DNA of 64,000 bases from Winogradskyella vincentii (GCF_020166345.1 NZ_JAIUJS010000005.1:62001-126000), one strand, 5' to 3'. Counted from the first letter of the stretch, positions 35,000-44,270 are shown. The notes: generated from the sequence alone by a model not told the origin. Numbers and translations: made by a program.

Positions 35000-35803
35000 T
35001 TAAGGTTTCCTAGTACCAAATATCACTCTATAGTTATAGGTTAAGGTATCACAAGGTGTAGTTGCAGTTTGTATTGCTTTTTTAAAAGCCGTAATCCCAA
35101 TCTCATCCTCAGAAAACCCTCGCTTTAACAGAGCCTCTAAACCACCTTGGCTTAGTGCAATACCAATAAATGTGTCGGTATTAAAGGCTTCGGTTTTATG
35201 GTAATAGGTTTCTTTTACATAGCTAAAAATACCGCTTTGCTCAATATTATTGAGGTGATTGTGTTTTTCCCATTTATAGGCAATTTTTTCATCTAGCTTT
35301 TGTGTTAATCTATCAACGTTTGCAAACAACTTTTTATAGGCCATCTCATAGTCGTAATTTGTACTTGGTGGCCAAATGACATCATAAATTAAGAGTACAC
35401 CAGTATCTTTTAAAACTCGGTCTATTTCCTTTAGCGTGCTTTTGGGTTCCATCCAATGAAAGGATTGTGAACAGGTCACCAGATCAACAGAATTAGATGC
35501 TATTCCCGTATCATGCGCAAAGCCTTGCTGATAAGATATGTGTTTTGCTTTGGTCTTTGCTCTTGCAACGGTTAGCATTTCTTCACTAGGCTCAATACCA
35601 ATTATATTATTACCGTATGCACTGAGTACCCTTGTAGACAAACCCGTGCCACAGCCTAAATCTAAAATAAAGTCTGCTTTCTCAACACCTAAATACTTAA
35701 GACCTTGAAGAATGTTGTCTTGTGGTGGTTCTGGCCTATAGTCATCGTATAATGACACATAAGATTGACCTGTAAATCGTTCTGCATTGCGCTTTAAATC
35801 CAA
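35000..35803 (-). CDS. Class I SAM-dependent methyltransferase (UbiE/Methyltransf_11 type)
   Basis: 267 residues. Motif I FILDLGCGTGLSTR (about 41-54) and GIEPSEEMLTVAR are the SAM-binding signature. VTCSQSFHWM, LKEIDRVLKDTGVLLIYDV and the preceding strands place it with Methyltransf_11-like enzymes that modify small molecules. The N-terminus has no signal peptide. Its substrate cannot be inferred from context. Confidence 0.9.
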   Translation of the reverse strand: MDLKRNAERFTGQSYVSLYDDYRPEPPQDNILQGLKYLGVEKADFILDLGCGTGLSTRVLSAYGNNIIGIEPSEEMLTVARAKTKAKHISYQQGFAHDTGIASNSVDLVTCSQSFHWMEPKSTLKEIDRVLKDTGVLLIYDVIWPPSTNYDYEMAYKKLFANVDRLTQKLDEKIAYKWEKHNHLNNIEQSGIFSYVKETYYHKTEAFNTDTFIGIALSQGGLEALLKRGFSEDEIGITAFKKAIQTATTPCDTLTYNYRVIFGTRKP

Positions 35804-35875
35804 CTTAGCTTTTTGATTACTTGTGATACACTAAGATAGGGAAAAGTTACTGCTCATATTTGGATGTAGTTCCTT

Positions 35876-37954
35876 TTATGAAGCTATAGTCTTTCTATCC
35901 ACAAAATACATGTCTATATCGCCTTTACCCTTAGCTTTTATTTTACCGCGATTAGTAAAGGTAAAATCATCATCATCCTTAAGCAATTGGTAGGAAGCTT
36001 CACTAATATTTACCTTACCAACCTCACCAGAAGACTCCATACGGCTCGCTGTATTTACGGTATCGCCCCAAATATCGTATTGGAATTTTTTAACGCCCAC
36101 AATACCTGCTACCACTGGACCTGTATGGATACCAACACGCATTTCAAACGCTGGTAAGCCTTTCGCATCCATTTCTGCCTTTCGGTTTATTATAAAATCT
36201 CGCATGTCTAAAGCGGCCAAAACTGTGTTTTTAATAGCCGTATCATCTGGAACAGGCAAACCACCTGCGGCCATATAGGCATCACCAATAGTTTTAATTT
36301 TTTCTATACCGTAGGTTTCCATAATACCATCGAAAGCCTCGAAACAGGTGTTTATTTCATTGACCAATTCTGCAGCGGTGAGCACTTCACTTTGTTCTGT
36401 GAAGCCTTTGAAATCTGTAAATATAATACTGACCATATCAAAATCCCGCGCATCAGCCTTACCCTTTTCCTTTAGCTCTTCTGCAATTTCAGCTGGTAGG
36501 ATATTAAGTAGCAGATTTTCAGACCGATCTTTTTCCTTTTCTATAATGGCCTTTGATTTACGCACATAACGCAAACGACTATATATACCACCAGCACCCA
36601 ATAATATAAATGCCGTAACACCATACAGTACATTCCGTGTTTGATTTTTTTGTCGTACTTCTTCTTGGTGTGCCATTTCTACCTTACGCTCTTTTTCTAC
36701 TGTTGCCAAACTATCTGCAGTGACTTGTTTGGCAAATTCCATTTGTTGTAGTTTTTTACCTGTCTCTTCCGCTTTTAAACTATCTTTAATAGAATTAAGC
36801 AACTCGAAGTATTCTAAGGCTTTGTTTGAATTACCTGTTGACTTGTAATTTTCATATAAGCAATCGCAGCTTTCTTCTTGTTTTTCTAAATTACCTATAG
36901 CCTTAGCAAGTTTATAACTCCTATTGCAGTAGTCTAAAGATAATTTATAGTTTTTTTTCTCTTTATAAAGGACTCCAATTCTATAAAGTGCTTCAGCAAT
37001 TCCCTGTTTTTCGTTTATTTCTTCTTTTATTTTTAAGCTTTCCTCGAAGTTTTCTAATGCTGGTTTTACATCTCCTTCTTTTTGACTAAGCAAACCAAGC
37101 TTTAATAATGTCGATGAAATACCTAATTTTTCACCTGTATCCTTCTGAAGTTGTAATGCTTGATTATAATAGTCTTTTGATTTGTCTATATCACCAAGTT
37201 CTGAATATACACTCCCTATAGAACTGAGTACGCTAGAATAAGTATACTTATCAGTTTTAATACCTTCTATATTAAGGCATTTATTAAAATACTCTAATGC
37301 TTTAGTATATTCTTTATTCCCATAATATTTACTACCAATATTTGCTAAGCCTTGAACCATACCTCTTTTATGATCTTCTTCTATAAAGATATCTAATGAT
37401 TCAATATAGTAATCAATCGCTTTCGATGTGTTTCCCATACCACCATGAATGTTCCCAATAATGTTTAAGGTATTTGCGACTCTCAATTTTAAATCGAGTT
37501 CTTCAAATAATTCTAACGATTTTTGCGAATTTTGGAGGGCATTAGGATAGTCACTCTGAAAAAAGTAAATCAAACCAATATTGCCTAGTACCATAGCCTT
37601 TCCACTTTTATCACCCGACTCTTCTGCAATGACCTCATTTTTTTTAAAAAAGTCTATGGCTTTATCATAATCACCCTTTCTAGACCAGTAGGCACCTTTA
37701 AAATTATTAGCATGTTTTTTCGCGTAACTCAAGTCCTTTTCAATACCAAATTCTAATAATTTATCCGATAGAATTAAAAGACTATCTATGTCAGTAACAA
37801 CAAAGGAATTGATATAATCTACATAGGCATAGGCCCTATCGTAGTCTGTTTTAGATTCATCTTTCCATGTTGCATAAAGAGAATCTAATTTAGTTTGGGC
37901 ACTAAGGTTAAACCCTATTAAACTCAATAAGGCAATAAGAAATATTCTGGTCAT
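35876..37954 (-). CDS. TPR-repeat receptor adenylate cyclase (class III)
   Basis: 692 residues. A signal peptide (1-19) and about nine TPR-type units (60-390, e.g. AMVLGNIGLIYFFQSDYPNAL) are followed by a coiled coil. TM helix at about 441-457, then a second short coil and a class III cyclase domain (about 505-690). Metal ligands D514 (IFTDFKG) and D558 (IGDAYM), the adenine-type K554 and D627 (QYDIW), and N634/R638 (WGDTVNTASR) are all present, so the enzyme should be active and ATP-specific. The N-terminal TPR half, outside the membrane, may sense a protein ligand. No cAMP receptor protein is encoded in the window. Confidence 0.9.
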   Translation of the reverse strand: MTRIFLIALLSLIGFNLSAQTKLDSLYATWKDESKTDYDRAYAYVDYINSFVVTDIDSLLILSDKLLEFGIEKDLSYAKKHANNFKGAYWSRKGDYDKAIDFFKKNEVIAEESGDKSGKAMVLGNIGLIYFFQSDYPNALQNSQKSLELFEELDLKLRVANTLNIIGNIHGGMGNTSKAIDYYIESLDIFIEEDHKRGMVQGLANIGSKYYGNKEYTKALEYFNKCLNIEGIKTDKYTYSSVLSSIGSVYSELGDIDKSKDYYNQALQLQKDTGEKLGISSTLLKLGLLSQKEGDVKPALENFEESLKIKEEINEKQGIAEALYRIGVLYKEKKNYKLSLDYCNRSYKLAKAIGNLEKQEESCDCLYENYKSTGNSNKALEYFELLNSIKDSLKAEETGKKLQQMEFAKQVTADSLATVEKERKVEMAHQEEVRQKNQTRNVLYGVTAFILLGAGGIYSRLRYVRKSKAIIEKEKDRSENLLLNILPAEIAEELKEKGKADARDFDMVSIIFTDFKGFTEQSEVLTAAELVNEINTCFEAFDGIMETYGIEKIKTIGDAYMAAGGLPVPDDTAIKNTVLAALDMRDFIINRKAEMDAKGLPAFEMRVGIHTGPVVAGIVGVKKFQYDIWGDTVNTASRMESSGEVGKVNISEASYQLLKDDDDFTFTNRGKIKAKGKGDIDMYFVDRKTIAS

Positions 37955-38098
37955 TGGTTGGTTTTATTAGAATGATCTCAAACGGAGCAAAGAAAGACCA
38001 CAGTGAACATTGTTGGTTGTTCACTAAGTTAGTATTTCTAAATTAAACTACGCTATTACATATAACCAAATTTTAAAAACAAGAAACGTTACGAATTA

Positions 38099-39040
38099 TT
38101 AGAATTCAGAAATATGTTTTTTGGCTAACTCAAACTCAGCAAGCATATCGTTTACGATGGTTGCTACCGGTTTTACATCGTGTATGAGACCAGCAATCTG
38201 ACCAATTTCTAGTTCGCCATCATCTAAATCACCTTCAAACATACCACGCTTGGCACGTGCTCTACCCAAAAGTTCTTTTAACTGTTCTGGAGTTGGTGCG
38301 GTTTTATAGAGTTCTTGTACCTCGTTGTAAAACTTATTTTTAATTAAACGTACTGGTGCCAATTCTTTTAAGGTCAATTGCGTATCACCTTCCTTTGCAT
38401 CTACCACAACCTGCTTAAAGTCGGCATGTGCAGAAGATTCTTCACTAGCTACAAAACGGCTTCCCACCTGCACGCCATCTGCACCCAAAACCATACAAGC
38501 TAACATAGCACGACCTGTTGCTATTCCACCTGCAGCAATCAAAGGAATATTAAGATGTTCCTTAACCATTGGGATTAAGGTTAATGTTGTGGTTTCATCA
38601 CGTCCGTTATGACCTCCCGCTTCAAAACCTTCAGCAACAACAGCATCTACACCAGCATCTTGTGCCTTCAGCGCAAACTTTACAGAGCTAACCACGTGCA
38701 CCACAGTAATACCTTGGTCCTGTAACCACTTGGTCCAGGTTTTTGGATTTCCGGCAGAAGTAAATACAATTTTTACACCTTCCTCTACGATGATATCCAT
38801 GATTTCCTTGATATTAGGATATAGCATAGGCACATTAACACCAAAGGGTTTATCTGTTGCTTGTTTGCATTTTTGGATATGCTCACGCAATACGTCTGGA
38901 TACATAGAGCCAGCTCCTATCAATCCCAAAATACCTGCGTTACTTGCGGCAGATGCTAATCGCCAACCACTGTTCCAGATCATACCTGCTTGTATGATTG
39001 GGTGGTCTATATTAAAGAGTTGGGTTATTCTGTTTTTCAT
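38099..39040 (-). CDS. Nitronate monooxygenase / 2-nitropropane dioxygenase family
   Basis: 313 residues from the ATG at 39040; a longer frame to 39073 reads into a REP-like element and is disregarded. IIQAGMIWNSGWRLASAASNAG at the start, VVAEGFEAGGHNGRDE and AAGGIATGRAMLACMVLGADGVQVGSRF are family signatures of the FMN-dependent TIM-barrel enzyme. It oxidises nitronates (propionate 3-nitronate); in flavobacteria it may also be an enoyl-ACP reductase-like homolog (FabK), which the same motifs do not exclude. Confidence 0.88.
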   Translation of the reverse strand: MKNRITQLFNIDHPIIQAGMIWNSGWRLASAASNAGILGLIGAGSMYPDVLREHIQKCKQATDKPFGVNVPMLYPNIKEIMDIIVEEGVKIVFTSAGNPKTWTKWLQDQGITVVHVVSSVKFALKAQDAGVDAVVAEGFEAGGHNGRDETTTLTLIPMVKEHLNIPLIAAGGIATGRAMLACMVLGADGVQVGSRFVASEESSAHADFKQVVVDAKEGDTQLTLKELAPVRLIKNKFYNEVQELYKTAPTPEQLKELLGRARAKRGMFEGDLDDGELEIGQIAGLIHDVKPVATIVNDMLAEFELAKKHISEF

Positions 39041-39062
39041 TGGTATTTGCTTCGTGTAAAAT

Positions 39063-39108
39063 GAGATTACCACGTCTCTCGATTATCATCGAAATCCTCG
39101 CAATGACA
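39063..39108. repeat. REP-like element (degenerate)
   Basis: The 46-nt stretch starts GAGATTACCACGTC and ends TCCTCGCAATGACA. These ends resemble the common bacterial intergenic repeat GAGATTGCTTCGTC...CCTCGCAATGACG. One copy, upstream of nitronate monooxygenase. Confidence 0.45.
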
Positions 39109-39129
39109 TTTAAATTGATCATAAAATTC

Positions 39130-39244
39130 GTCAATTCGAGTGAATTTCACGAATGTATATGAGAGAAATTTTTATCGAGAATTAGAATTAAAGTGTAAAA
39201 GGTTCTCGATACATCCCAATAACAATTGGGACACTCGAACTGAC
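39130..39244 (-). repeat. Cloverleaf-type intergenic repeat, copy B (115 bp, opposite orientation)
   Basis: Ends GTCAATTCGAGTG (39130-39142) and CACTCGAACTGAC (39232-39244). Inner stem TATCGAGAA (39173-39181) with TTCTCGATA (39203-39211). Side arms CCCAAT/ATTGGG (39215-39220/39225-39230) and AATTTC/GAAATT (39143-39148/39165-39170). Its reverse complement aligns with copy A at 24838; side arms differ in sequence but still pair. Confidence 0.85.
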
Positions 39245-39250
39245 GGCAAT

Positions 39251-39286
39251 CTTCAATTTATTTTTCATGAAAAATGGTCTTAGGTC
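39251..39286. repeat. 36-nt repeat copy 1, with perfect 16-bp palindrome
   Basis: Begins CTTCAATT and ends TCTTAGGTC, with ATTTTTCATGAAAAAT in the middle. About 29 of 36 bases match 41201-41236. It lies in the 3' region of the S8 protease gene. Confidence 0.6.
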
Positions 39287-39295
39287 ATTTAAAAA

Positions 39296-39316
39296 GTAGG
39301 ATTAAAAAACACCTAC
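39296..39316 (-). terminator. Terminator of the S8 protease gene
   Basis: On the minus strand GTAGG, an 11-nt loop, CCTAC, then TTTTT, about 22 nt after the stop codon. Confidence 0.6.
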
Positions 39317-39338
39317 ACCATAAATTAAACCCAAACAT

Positions 39339-40955
39339 CTATTTCTTGATAAGCTTGTAGGTTTTGGAAATACCTTCAGAATTAAGTTCTAAAATAAAGA
39401 GTCCTGGAGCCATAAACGAAACATCAACCGTATTAAAAGTGTTGGTAACGTTGGTGTTTAAAATTCGTTGTCCTAGTTGGTTGTAGATATTGAGTTCAGC
39501 ATTAATATCGTCCTCTGGGAATTGAATATATAATTCATCAGCAACTGGATTTGGATACATCGTAAACTCAGGTCTTAAATTCTCATCTAAACTCAAAGCG
39601 ATGTCCTTTGCCACGTCTAAGTCTGGAATACCATGACCCAATAAATCATCTGGTGCATTATATTGTGATGCAGACTGCCTTACATAATCCATAACCTCTG
39701 TTGGTGAAGCATATGGTATAGCCTGCCATAAAGACGCAATTCCTCCACAAAGTATAGGACTGCTAAAGGACGTTCCGTTATTCTGGGTAATATTATTATT
39801 CTGATCTACAACATAAGATGCTCCTCCTCTAGCGACTACGTCTGGTTTTTGGTAACCTACTTGTGCGGCACCACCTTGACTACTGAACGCGACATAGTTT
39901 CCATTGGCATCAACTGCACCAACAGAAAGTACGTCTGGCGAATCAGCAGGAGCACCTACCGTTTGCCATGTTGTAGCGCCAGCATTACCAGCACTAACCA
40001 CTACCAAGATTCCTTTTTCAACTGCTATAGAAGCCCCTTTAGAAATAAAGGCCACTTGACCATTCATATCAGCAGGTGTATAATCGTAATTACTATTATC
40101 AAACACACGATATCCCAATGAAGTATTGATCATATCTACACCAAGACTATCAGCACGTTCCGCTGCTTCTACCCAATAGCTCTCCTCTACCGGATTTTCA
40201 CTAGAAACATCTTCAGTTAAAAACAAATAGTAGGACGCATCAGGTGCAGTACCCACAAATTGATCTTGTATGTAACCAGCCATATCACTGAGCACACGTG
40301 TCCCATGAGAACTTGCCGTATTGGCATAAACATCTGCATTTCTTGTTACAAAATCATAGCCATCTAGTAAATCACCATTATCACGCAATCGTTGAAATGC
40401 TCCCATAGTATTCACATTTGGAAAACCTGAGTCCATGACCGCAATAGTAATACCTTCACCTGTAAAATCATCAACATGGAGATTGTCTGCATTAATCATT
40501 TCTACCTGATTTTGCGTATCACCATAATTAAAAACTACCTGTTGTTCGAAATTGTCGTATTTATCTTGGACATGAAACTCCCTTGAGCCAGAATTGAGAC
40601 TGTTATCTGCAAAGTCTATACTATCTACATAAGTTAGCACATCGAGTGCACTAATAGCAGCTTCGGTTCCTCTGACATGGACCGCATTAAACCATTTTGA
40701 TTTGGCCATTACGGTTATTCCTGTTTGTGTTTTTAAATCTGCAATATAGGTTTCATTTACAGGCACATCGCGCTCATCAATCGCAATATTATGATGTTGT
40801 TTACGATCGATTGCTTTTTGGGTAAGAATAGTAATTGGATTTGCTAAAGACGACGCAACATTTGGTTTATCGGTTAAGTAAATCCAAGCGTCTTGTTGGG
40901 CTGTTGCAGTTATTGAAATTTGGAACAATAAAAGCATGAATATGTTTCTAAACAT
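39339..40955 (-). CDS. S8 (subtilisin-like) protease with T9SS C-terminal sorting domain
   Basis: 538 residues. Signal peptide (1-19, cut at TAQ), then an S8 catalytic domain (about 165-410): D175 (IAVMDSG), H217 (SHGTRVL), oxyanion N324 (SAGNAG) and S396 (GTSFSSP). The last ~80 residues (EFTMYPNPVADELYIQFP...GLFILELNSEGISKTYKLIKK) are a type A T9SS sorting domain, which directs export through the outer membrane by the type IX system and surface attachment. It is a secreted or cell-surface endoprotease. The gene is single and bracketed by related 36-nt repeats at 39251 and 41201. Confidence 0.95.
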   Translation of the reverse strand: MFRNIFMLLLFQISITATAQQDAWIYLTDKPNVASSLANPITILTQKAIDRKQHHNIAIDERDVPVNETYIADLKTQTGITVMAKSKWFNAVHVRGTEAAISALDVLTYVDSIDFADNSLNSGSREFHVQDKYDNFEQQVVFNYGDTQNQVEMINADNLHVDDFTGEGITIAVMDSGFPNVNTMGAFQRLRDNGDLLDGYDFVTRNADVYANTASSHGTRVLSDMAGYIQDQFVGTAPDASYYLFLTEDVSSENPVEESYWVEAAERADSLGVDMINTSLGYRVFDNSNYDYTPADMNGQVAFISKGASIAVEKGILVVVSAGNAGATTWQTVGAPADSPDVLSVGAVDANGNYVAFSSQGGAAQVGYQKPDVVARGGASYVVDQNNNITQNNGTSFSSPILCGGIASLWQAIPYASPTEVMDYVRQSASQYNAPDDLLGHGIPDLDVAKDIALSLDENLRPEFTMYPNPVADELYIQFPEDDINAELNIYNQLGQRILNTNVTNTFNTVDVSFMAPGLFILELNSEGISKTYKLIKK

Positions 40956-41271
40956 GGCTTTTCTTTTTATTGCAATTTACGGAATCCTCTTGAAATGGTT
41001 ATAAAAATGTATTCTCCTTTCATTTTTTGCTTGAACAAAAAACGAAACAAAAAAGTCAAGACTTAATATTCTTTTACTAAAAATTTCTTTCACTCCAGCA
41101 CAAAAATTAAATCAATAGTTAATAGGAATAAAACTTTTGAACATCAAAGTCGCCATTAAAATAGAATAAATAAATACGACGATTTTTGTTTGAACTTGCG
41201 CTTCAATTCATTTTTAACGTAAAATAATCTTAGGTCGGCGATTCTCTAGATTGTGGATGATTACGGTGTCT
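40956..41271. other. 316-nt intergenic region between S8 protease and mnmA
   Basis: Very AT-rich. It holds the 36-nt repeat copy 2 at 41201-41236 and nothing else I can support. Confidence 0.5.
41201..41236. repeat. 36-nt repeat copy 2
   Basis: CTTCAATTCATTTTTAACG, then TAAAATAATCTTAGGTC. About 29 of 36 bases match 39251-39286, same orientation. 35 nt downstream of the mnmA stop. Confidence 0.6.
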
Positions 41272-42459
41272 TTATGAAATAACGCCGGAACCAACTAATT
41301 CGTCACCAATGTACCAAGCTACAAACTGTCCTTCTGTAATGGCAGATTGTTTGTTTTTAAACTCTACAAACAAACCAGATTGAACCTTATGTAAGGTTGC
41401 CTCTTCAAGAGGTTGCCTATACCTTATACGAGCTTTTACAGACATGGTTTCTCCTTCAACTAATGCCAAATCTTCCCGCACCCAGTGCAATTCGTCATTG
41501 GTTACAAATAGAACATTACGCAATAATCCTGGGTGGTTTTTCCCTTGTCCTGTATAAATCACATTTTCATTGACATCAGTTTCAATAACGAACAACGGCT
41601 CTTTGGTACCACCTACTGCCAAGCCTTTACGCTGGCCTTTTGTGAAATAGTGTGCACCTTGGTGTTTACCAACTACTTTACCGTCAGCTAAACTATACGA
41701 TGGTTTTGTAGAAAAATAAGCCAGCTCATTTTCCTTATTTTCAAATTGAGGAACAGCCTTATTGTAAGTTGAAAGCGATTCATCTACCTCAACAATAATA
41801 CCTTCCTTAGGTTTAAGCTGTTGCTGTAGAAATTCTGGTAATCTCACCTTTCCTATAAAACATAACCCTTGTGAATCTTTCTTTTCAGCCGTGATTAAGT
41901 CTTGAGCCTTGGCTATTTCCCTAACCTCTGGTTTGGCAAGTTCTCCAATAGGAAATAAGGCCTTTGCCAATTGCGCTTGTGATAATTGACATAAAAAATA
42001 GGATTGATCTTTATTGCCATCTACACCCGACAATAATTGATAAACCGTTTGGCCATCTTTATCAATTGATCCTTTTCTACAATAATGTCCCGTAGCTACA
42101 TAATCTGCACCAAGTTCTAAGGCAATGTCCATAAAGACATCGAACTTGATCTCACGATTACAAAGTACATCTGGATTTGGCGTACGTCCTTTTTCGTATT
42201 CGCTAAACATATAATCTACAATACGCTCTTTGTATTGTACACTAAGATCTACCGTTTGAAATGGGATACCCAACTTTTCCGCCACCAACATGGCGTCATT
42301 GCTATCCTCTAACCAAGGGCATTCGTCTGAAATGGTGACTGAGTCATCGTGCCAGTTTTTCATAAACAGACCAATGACCTCATAGCCTTGCTCCTTAAGT
42401 AAGTAAGCCGCAACGCTAGAGTCTACACCACCAGAAAGTCCTACAATGACACGTTTCAT
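41272..42459 (-). CDS. mnmA: tRNA 2-thiouridylase MnmA
   Basis: 395 residues. PP-loop [10 protein letters not shown] at the N-terminus, the catalytic cysteines in [12 protein letters not shown] (about 105) and [10 protein letters not shown] (about 205), and the central and C-terminal beta-barrel domains. MnmA transfers sulfur to U34 of the wobble position of tRNA(Lys/Glu/Gln). A well-formed -7 box (TAATTTTG) lies at 42497-42504. Single gene, probably with its own transcript. Confidence 0.97.
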   Translation of the reverse strand: MKRVIVGLSGGVDSSVAAYLLKEQGYEVIGLFMKNWHDDSVTISDECPWLEDSNDAMLVAEKLGIPFQTVDLSVQYKERIVDYMFSEYEKGRTPNPDVLCNREIKFDVFMDIALELGADYVATGHYCRKGSIDKDGQTVYQLLSGVDGNKDQSYFLCQLSQAQLAKALFPIGELAKPEVREIAKAQDLITAEKKDSQGLCFIGKVRLPEFLQQQLKPKEGIIVEVDESLSTYNKAVPQFENKENELAYFSTKPSYSLADGKVVGKHQGAHYFTKGQRKGLAVGGTKEPLFVIETDVNENVIYTGQGKNHPGLLRNVLFVTNDELHWVREDLALVEGETMSVKARIRYRQPLEEATLHKVQSGLFVEFKNKQSAITEGQFVAWYIGDELVGSGVIS

Positions 42460-42496
42460 ACTAATTAATTTTGTCTCTTGGTCTGAAAAACCGTGG

Positions 42497-42504
42497 CAAA
42501 ATTA
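42497..42504 (-). promoter_or_regulatory. Bacteroidota -7 element of mnmA
   Basis: TAATTTTG on the minus strand, exact match to TAnnTTTG, 37 nt upstream of the ATG. A matching TTTG was not found at the expected distance. Confidence 0.5.
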
Positions 42505-42587
42505 CAAATAAAAAAGCCAATCCTTATAAGTTTACCATTCTGAAAACCTATGGAAATAATAGTTAAAAATTATAATGAAAAGGGATG

Positions 42588-43553
42588 TTAAATACGTTCC
42601 CAATCTTGATTAAAGCGAAGTGCTAATAGCTTCTCGTATAAAATCTTTAATCCTCTGGTGCCTTGCATCCCATAATCTTGGATGTATTTTACGGAACCGT
42701 CTGCAAAAGATATCTTCAGTTTCGCAGTTTGATCGTCTGTCCAACCAACAGTATAACTAGACTCTAAGTCTTTAATATTCATCTCGTTCATCATTTGAAC
42801 AATTACATTAAAATCGGTTGTTTTAATGACAGCTTCAAAATCTCCTTCCTCTTCTTCGCGCTCACCCAAATTCTGATTGAAATTATAATACTTTGCCTCA
42901 AACAGTGATTTGCCTTCAGGGACAAGGGTTAAATTGAACACTGGACATGTACCAAAACAACCTGTAGTACCAAATTCAATTTTTGTAATCTGATAGTTTG
43001 CAACCTTGTCCTGATATTCAACAAAAGTACCGTCTTTATATACTAAGGTTGATTTATTAATTTTCTGATCTTTAAATGTTGTTCTTTTCTCGTAAAGTTC
43101 AATAATTGGGATGTCATTTTTAGTGACAAGCTTTGTATAAATCGGAAACTGGTTGTAGTTACGTGGTGAGCTTAAGGGTACCACCTTATATTGTTCTTCA
43201 CCTAAACTCATTAGTGCCAAAGCATGAAAGGAGAATTGGGTTTCTCCAGTTATCACCAAATCCATTAAACCGTTACCATCAAGATCTGCCTTAATGTAAT
43301 CGGTTTTTGGAATCATGGAATCTAACTTTTGTTTAACTGGCGAGGAGGCTAGCTCTTCATTTTTATAGACATGAGGTGAAACACAAGTAAAATCCCTTAA
43401 TGTAGAATCTGCCGTTTTCACAAAAGCTCTCAAAGAATTTAAATCCGTAATACTATCTATGGTAGATTTTTTGCTCTGTTTCACGTTCACATTTTTCTTT
43501 GCACAAGAAAAAAGCATTGCAACGCATAAAATGAAAGGTAAAGTTTTCCTCAT
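42588..43553 (-). CDS. DUF6438-like lipoprotein
   Basis: 321 residues. Lipobox LFSC (about Cys 17). The N-terminal half has beta-rich FDL-type repeats (LDSMIPKTDYIKADLDGNGLMDLVITGE, an integrin-like/EF-type Asp repeat). The C-terminal domain (EFGTTGCFGTCPVFNLTLVPEG at about 195-216) is the hallmark of DUF6438, which has a cysteine pair. An exported lipoprotein of unknown function, 6 nt downstream of the YwqK-like gene and probably co-transcribed with it. Confidence 0.72.
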   Translation of the reverse strand: MRKTLPFILCVAMLFSCAKKNVNVKQSKKSTIDSITDLNSLRAFVKTADSTLRDFTCVSPHVYKNEELASSPVKQKLDSMIPKTDYIKADLDGNGLMDLVITGETQFSFHALALMSLGEEQYKVVPLSSPRNYNQFPIYTKLVTKNDIPIIELYEKRTTFKDQKINKSTLVYKDGTFVEYQDKVANYQITKIEFGTTGCFGTCPVFNLTLVPEGKSLFEAKYYNFNQNLGEREEEEGDFEAVIKTTDFNVIVQMMNEMNIKDLESSYTVGWTDDQTAKLKISFADGSVKYIQDYGMQGTRGLKILYEKLLALRFNQDWERI

Positions 43554-43559
43554 ACTATA

Positions 43560-44270
43560 TTAATCTTTCTTAAAGATAACCTTTTGATTGGTATGGTCAA
43601 TTTCTTTGGCTAAGGAACCTTCTTTATAATACTTCCATACTCCAATTTTTTTATCATCCTTATATGTGCCTTCAGAAACTTTATTCCCTTTACCATCATA
43701 GTTAATGGTTAGGCCGTTGCGCTTATCATTTAGATATTCTGTAGTTCTTACATATTGCTTCGCTTTGGTATACCATTTAGCTTTACCGCTAAGCTTTCCA
43801 TTTTTATACAATGTCTCTTCAGCGACATTACCATTATCATAGTACACTGTTTTAAGGCCATCTAATTCACCTTGAGAATTATAATGTTCCTCAATCATTA
43901 CTTTGTCAGAGTTTTTATGGTAGTAAATCCATTTACCAATAAATTTCTTTTGATTCATTTGGCCCTTACTAACAATCTTCTTTGCTGAAGTATAAAAGAC
44001 AACATCTGCAATATCATTAGCTTCATTAAAAACTTTAGTGGCACTTAAGACACTTTTGCCGTTTTTAAGTTTGTAATAGTTAAAAGTGCCAATTTCTTTT
44101 CCGTGGTTAAATTGACCCTCATATCTTTTTTGATCGGTGCCTTCGTAGTCTTTTGTCCATATACCGTGGCGTTCGCCGTTTTTATCGTACTGATTAACTG
44201 ACTTTTGCGCGTAGCAGGTTGTTAAAATTATTGTAAAAATTAACCCTAGAAATCTATTTTGTTTAATCAT
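43560..44270 (-). CDS. YwqK-like MORN-variant repeat protein
   Basis: 236 residues, with a signal peptide (cut near CYA, 19-21). At least seven repeats of the type G(E)xG/GKxxG...W.YY (NGERHGIWTKDYEGTDQKRYEGQFNHGKEIGTFNYY, YDNGNVAEETLYKNGKLSGKAKWY) resemble the MORN-variant repeats of YwqK. Databases often call this 'toxin-antitoxin YwqK family antitoxin', but nothing toxin-like is adjacent here, and the signal peptide argues against that. It may be an exported binding protein. Confidence 0.75.
   Translation of the reverse strand: MIKQNRFLGLIFTIILTTCYAQKSVNQYDKNGERHGIWTKDYEGTDQKRYEGQFNHGKEIGTFNYYKLKNGKSVLSATKVFNEANDIADVVFYTSAKKIVSKGQMNQKKFIGKWIYYHKNSDKVMIEEHYNSQGELDGLKTVYYDNGNVAEETLYKNGKLSGKAKWYTKAKQYVRTTEYLNDKRNGLTINYDGKGNKVSEGTYKDDKKIGVWKYYKEGSLAKEIDHTNQKVIFKKD

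Noticed and set aside
39041..39073. N-terminal extension of nitronate monooxygenase to 39073
   Set aside because: The extension runs into the REP-like element and adds no family-like residues; the ATG at 39040 fits homologs.
43560..44270. YwqK family 'antitoxin' suggesting a toxin-antitoxin pair
   Set aside because: It has a signal peptide and MORN-like repeats, and its neighbours are a lipoprotein and a fasciclin gene, not a toxin.
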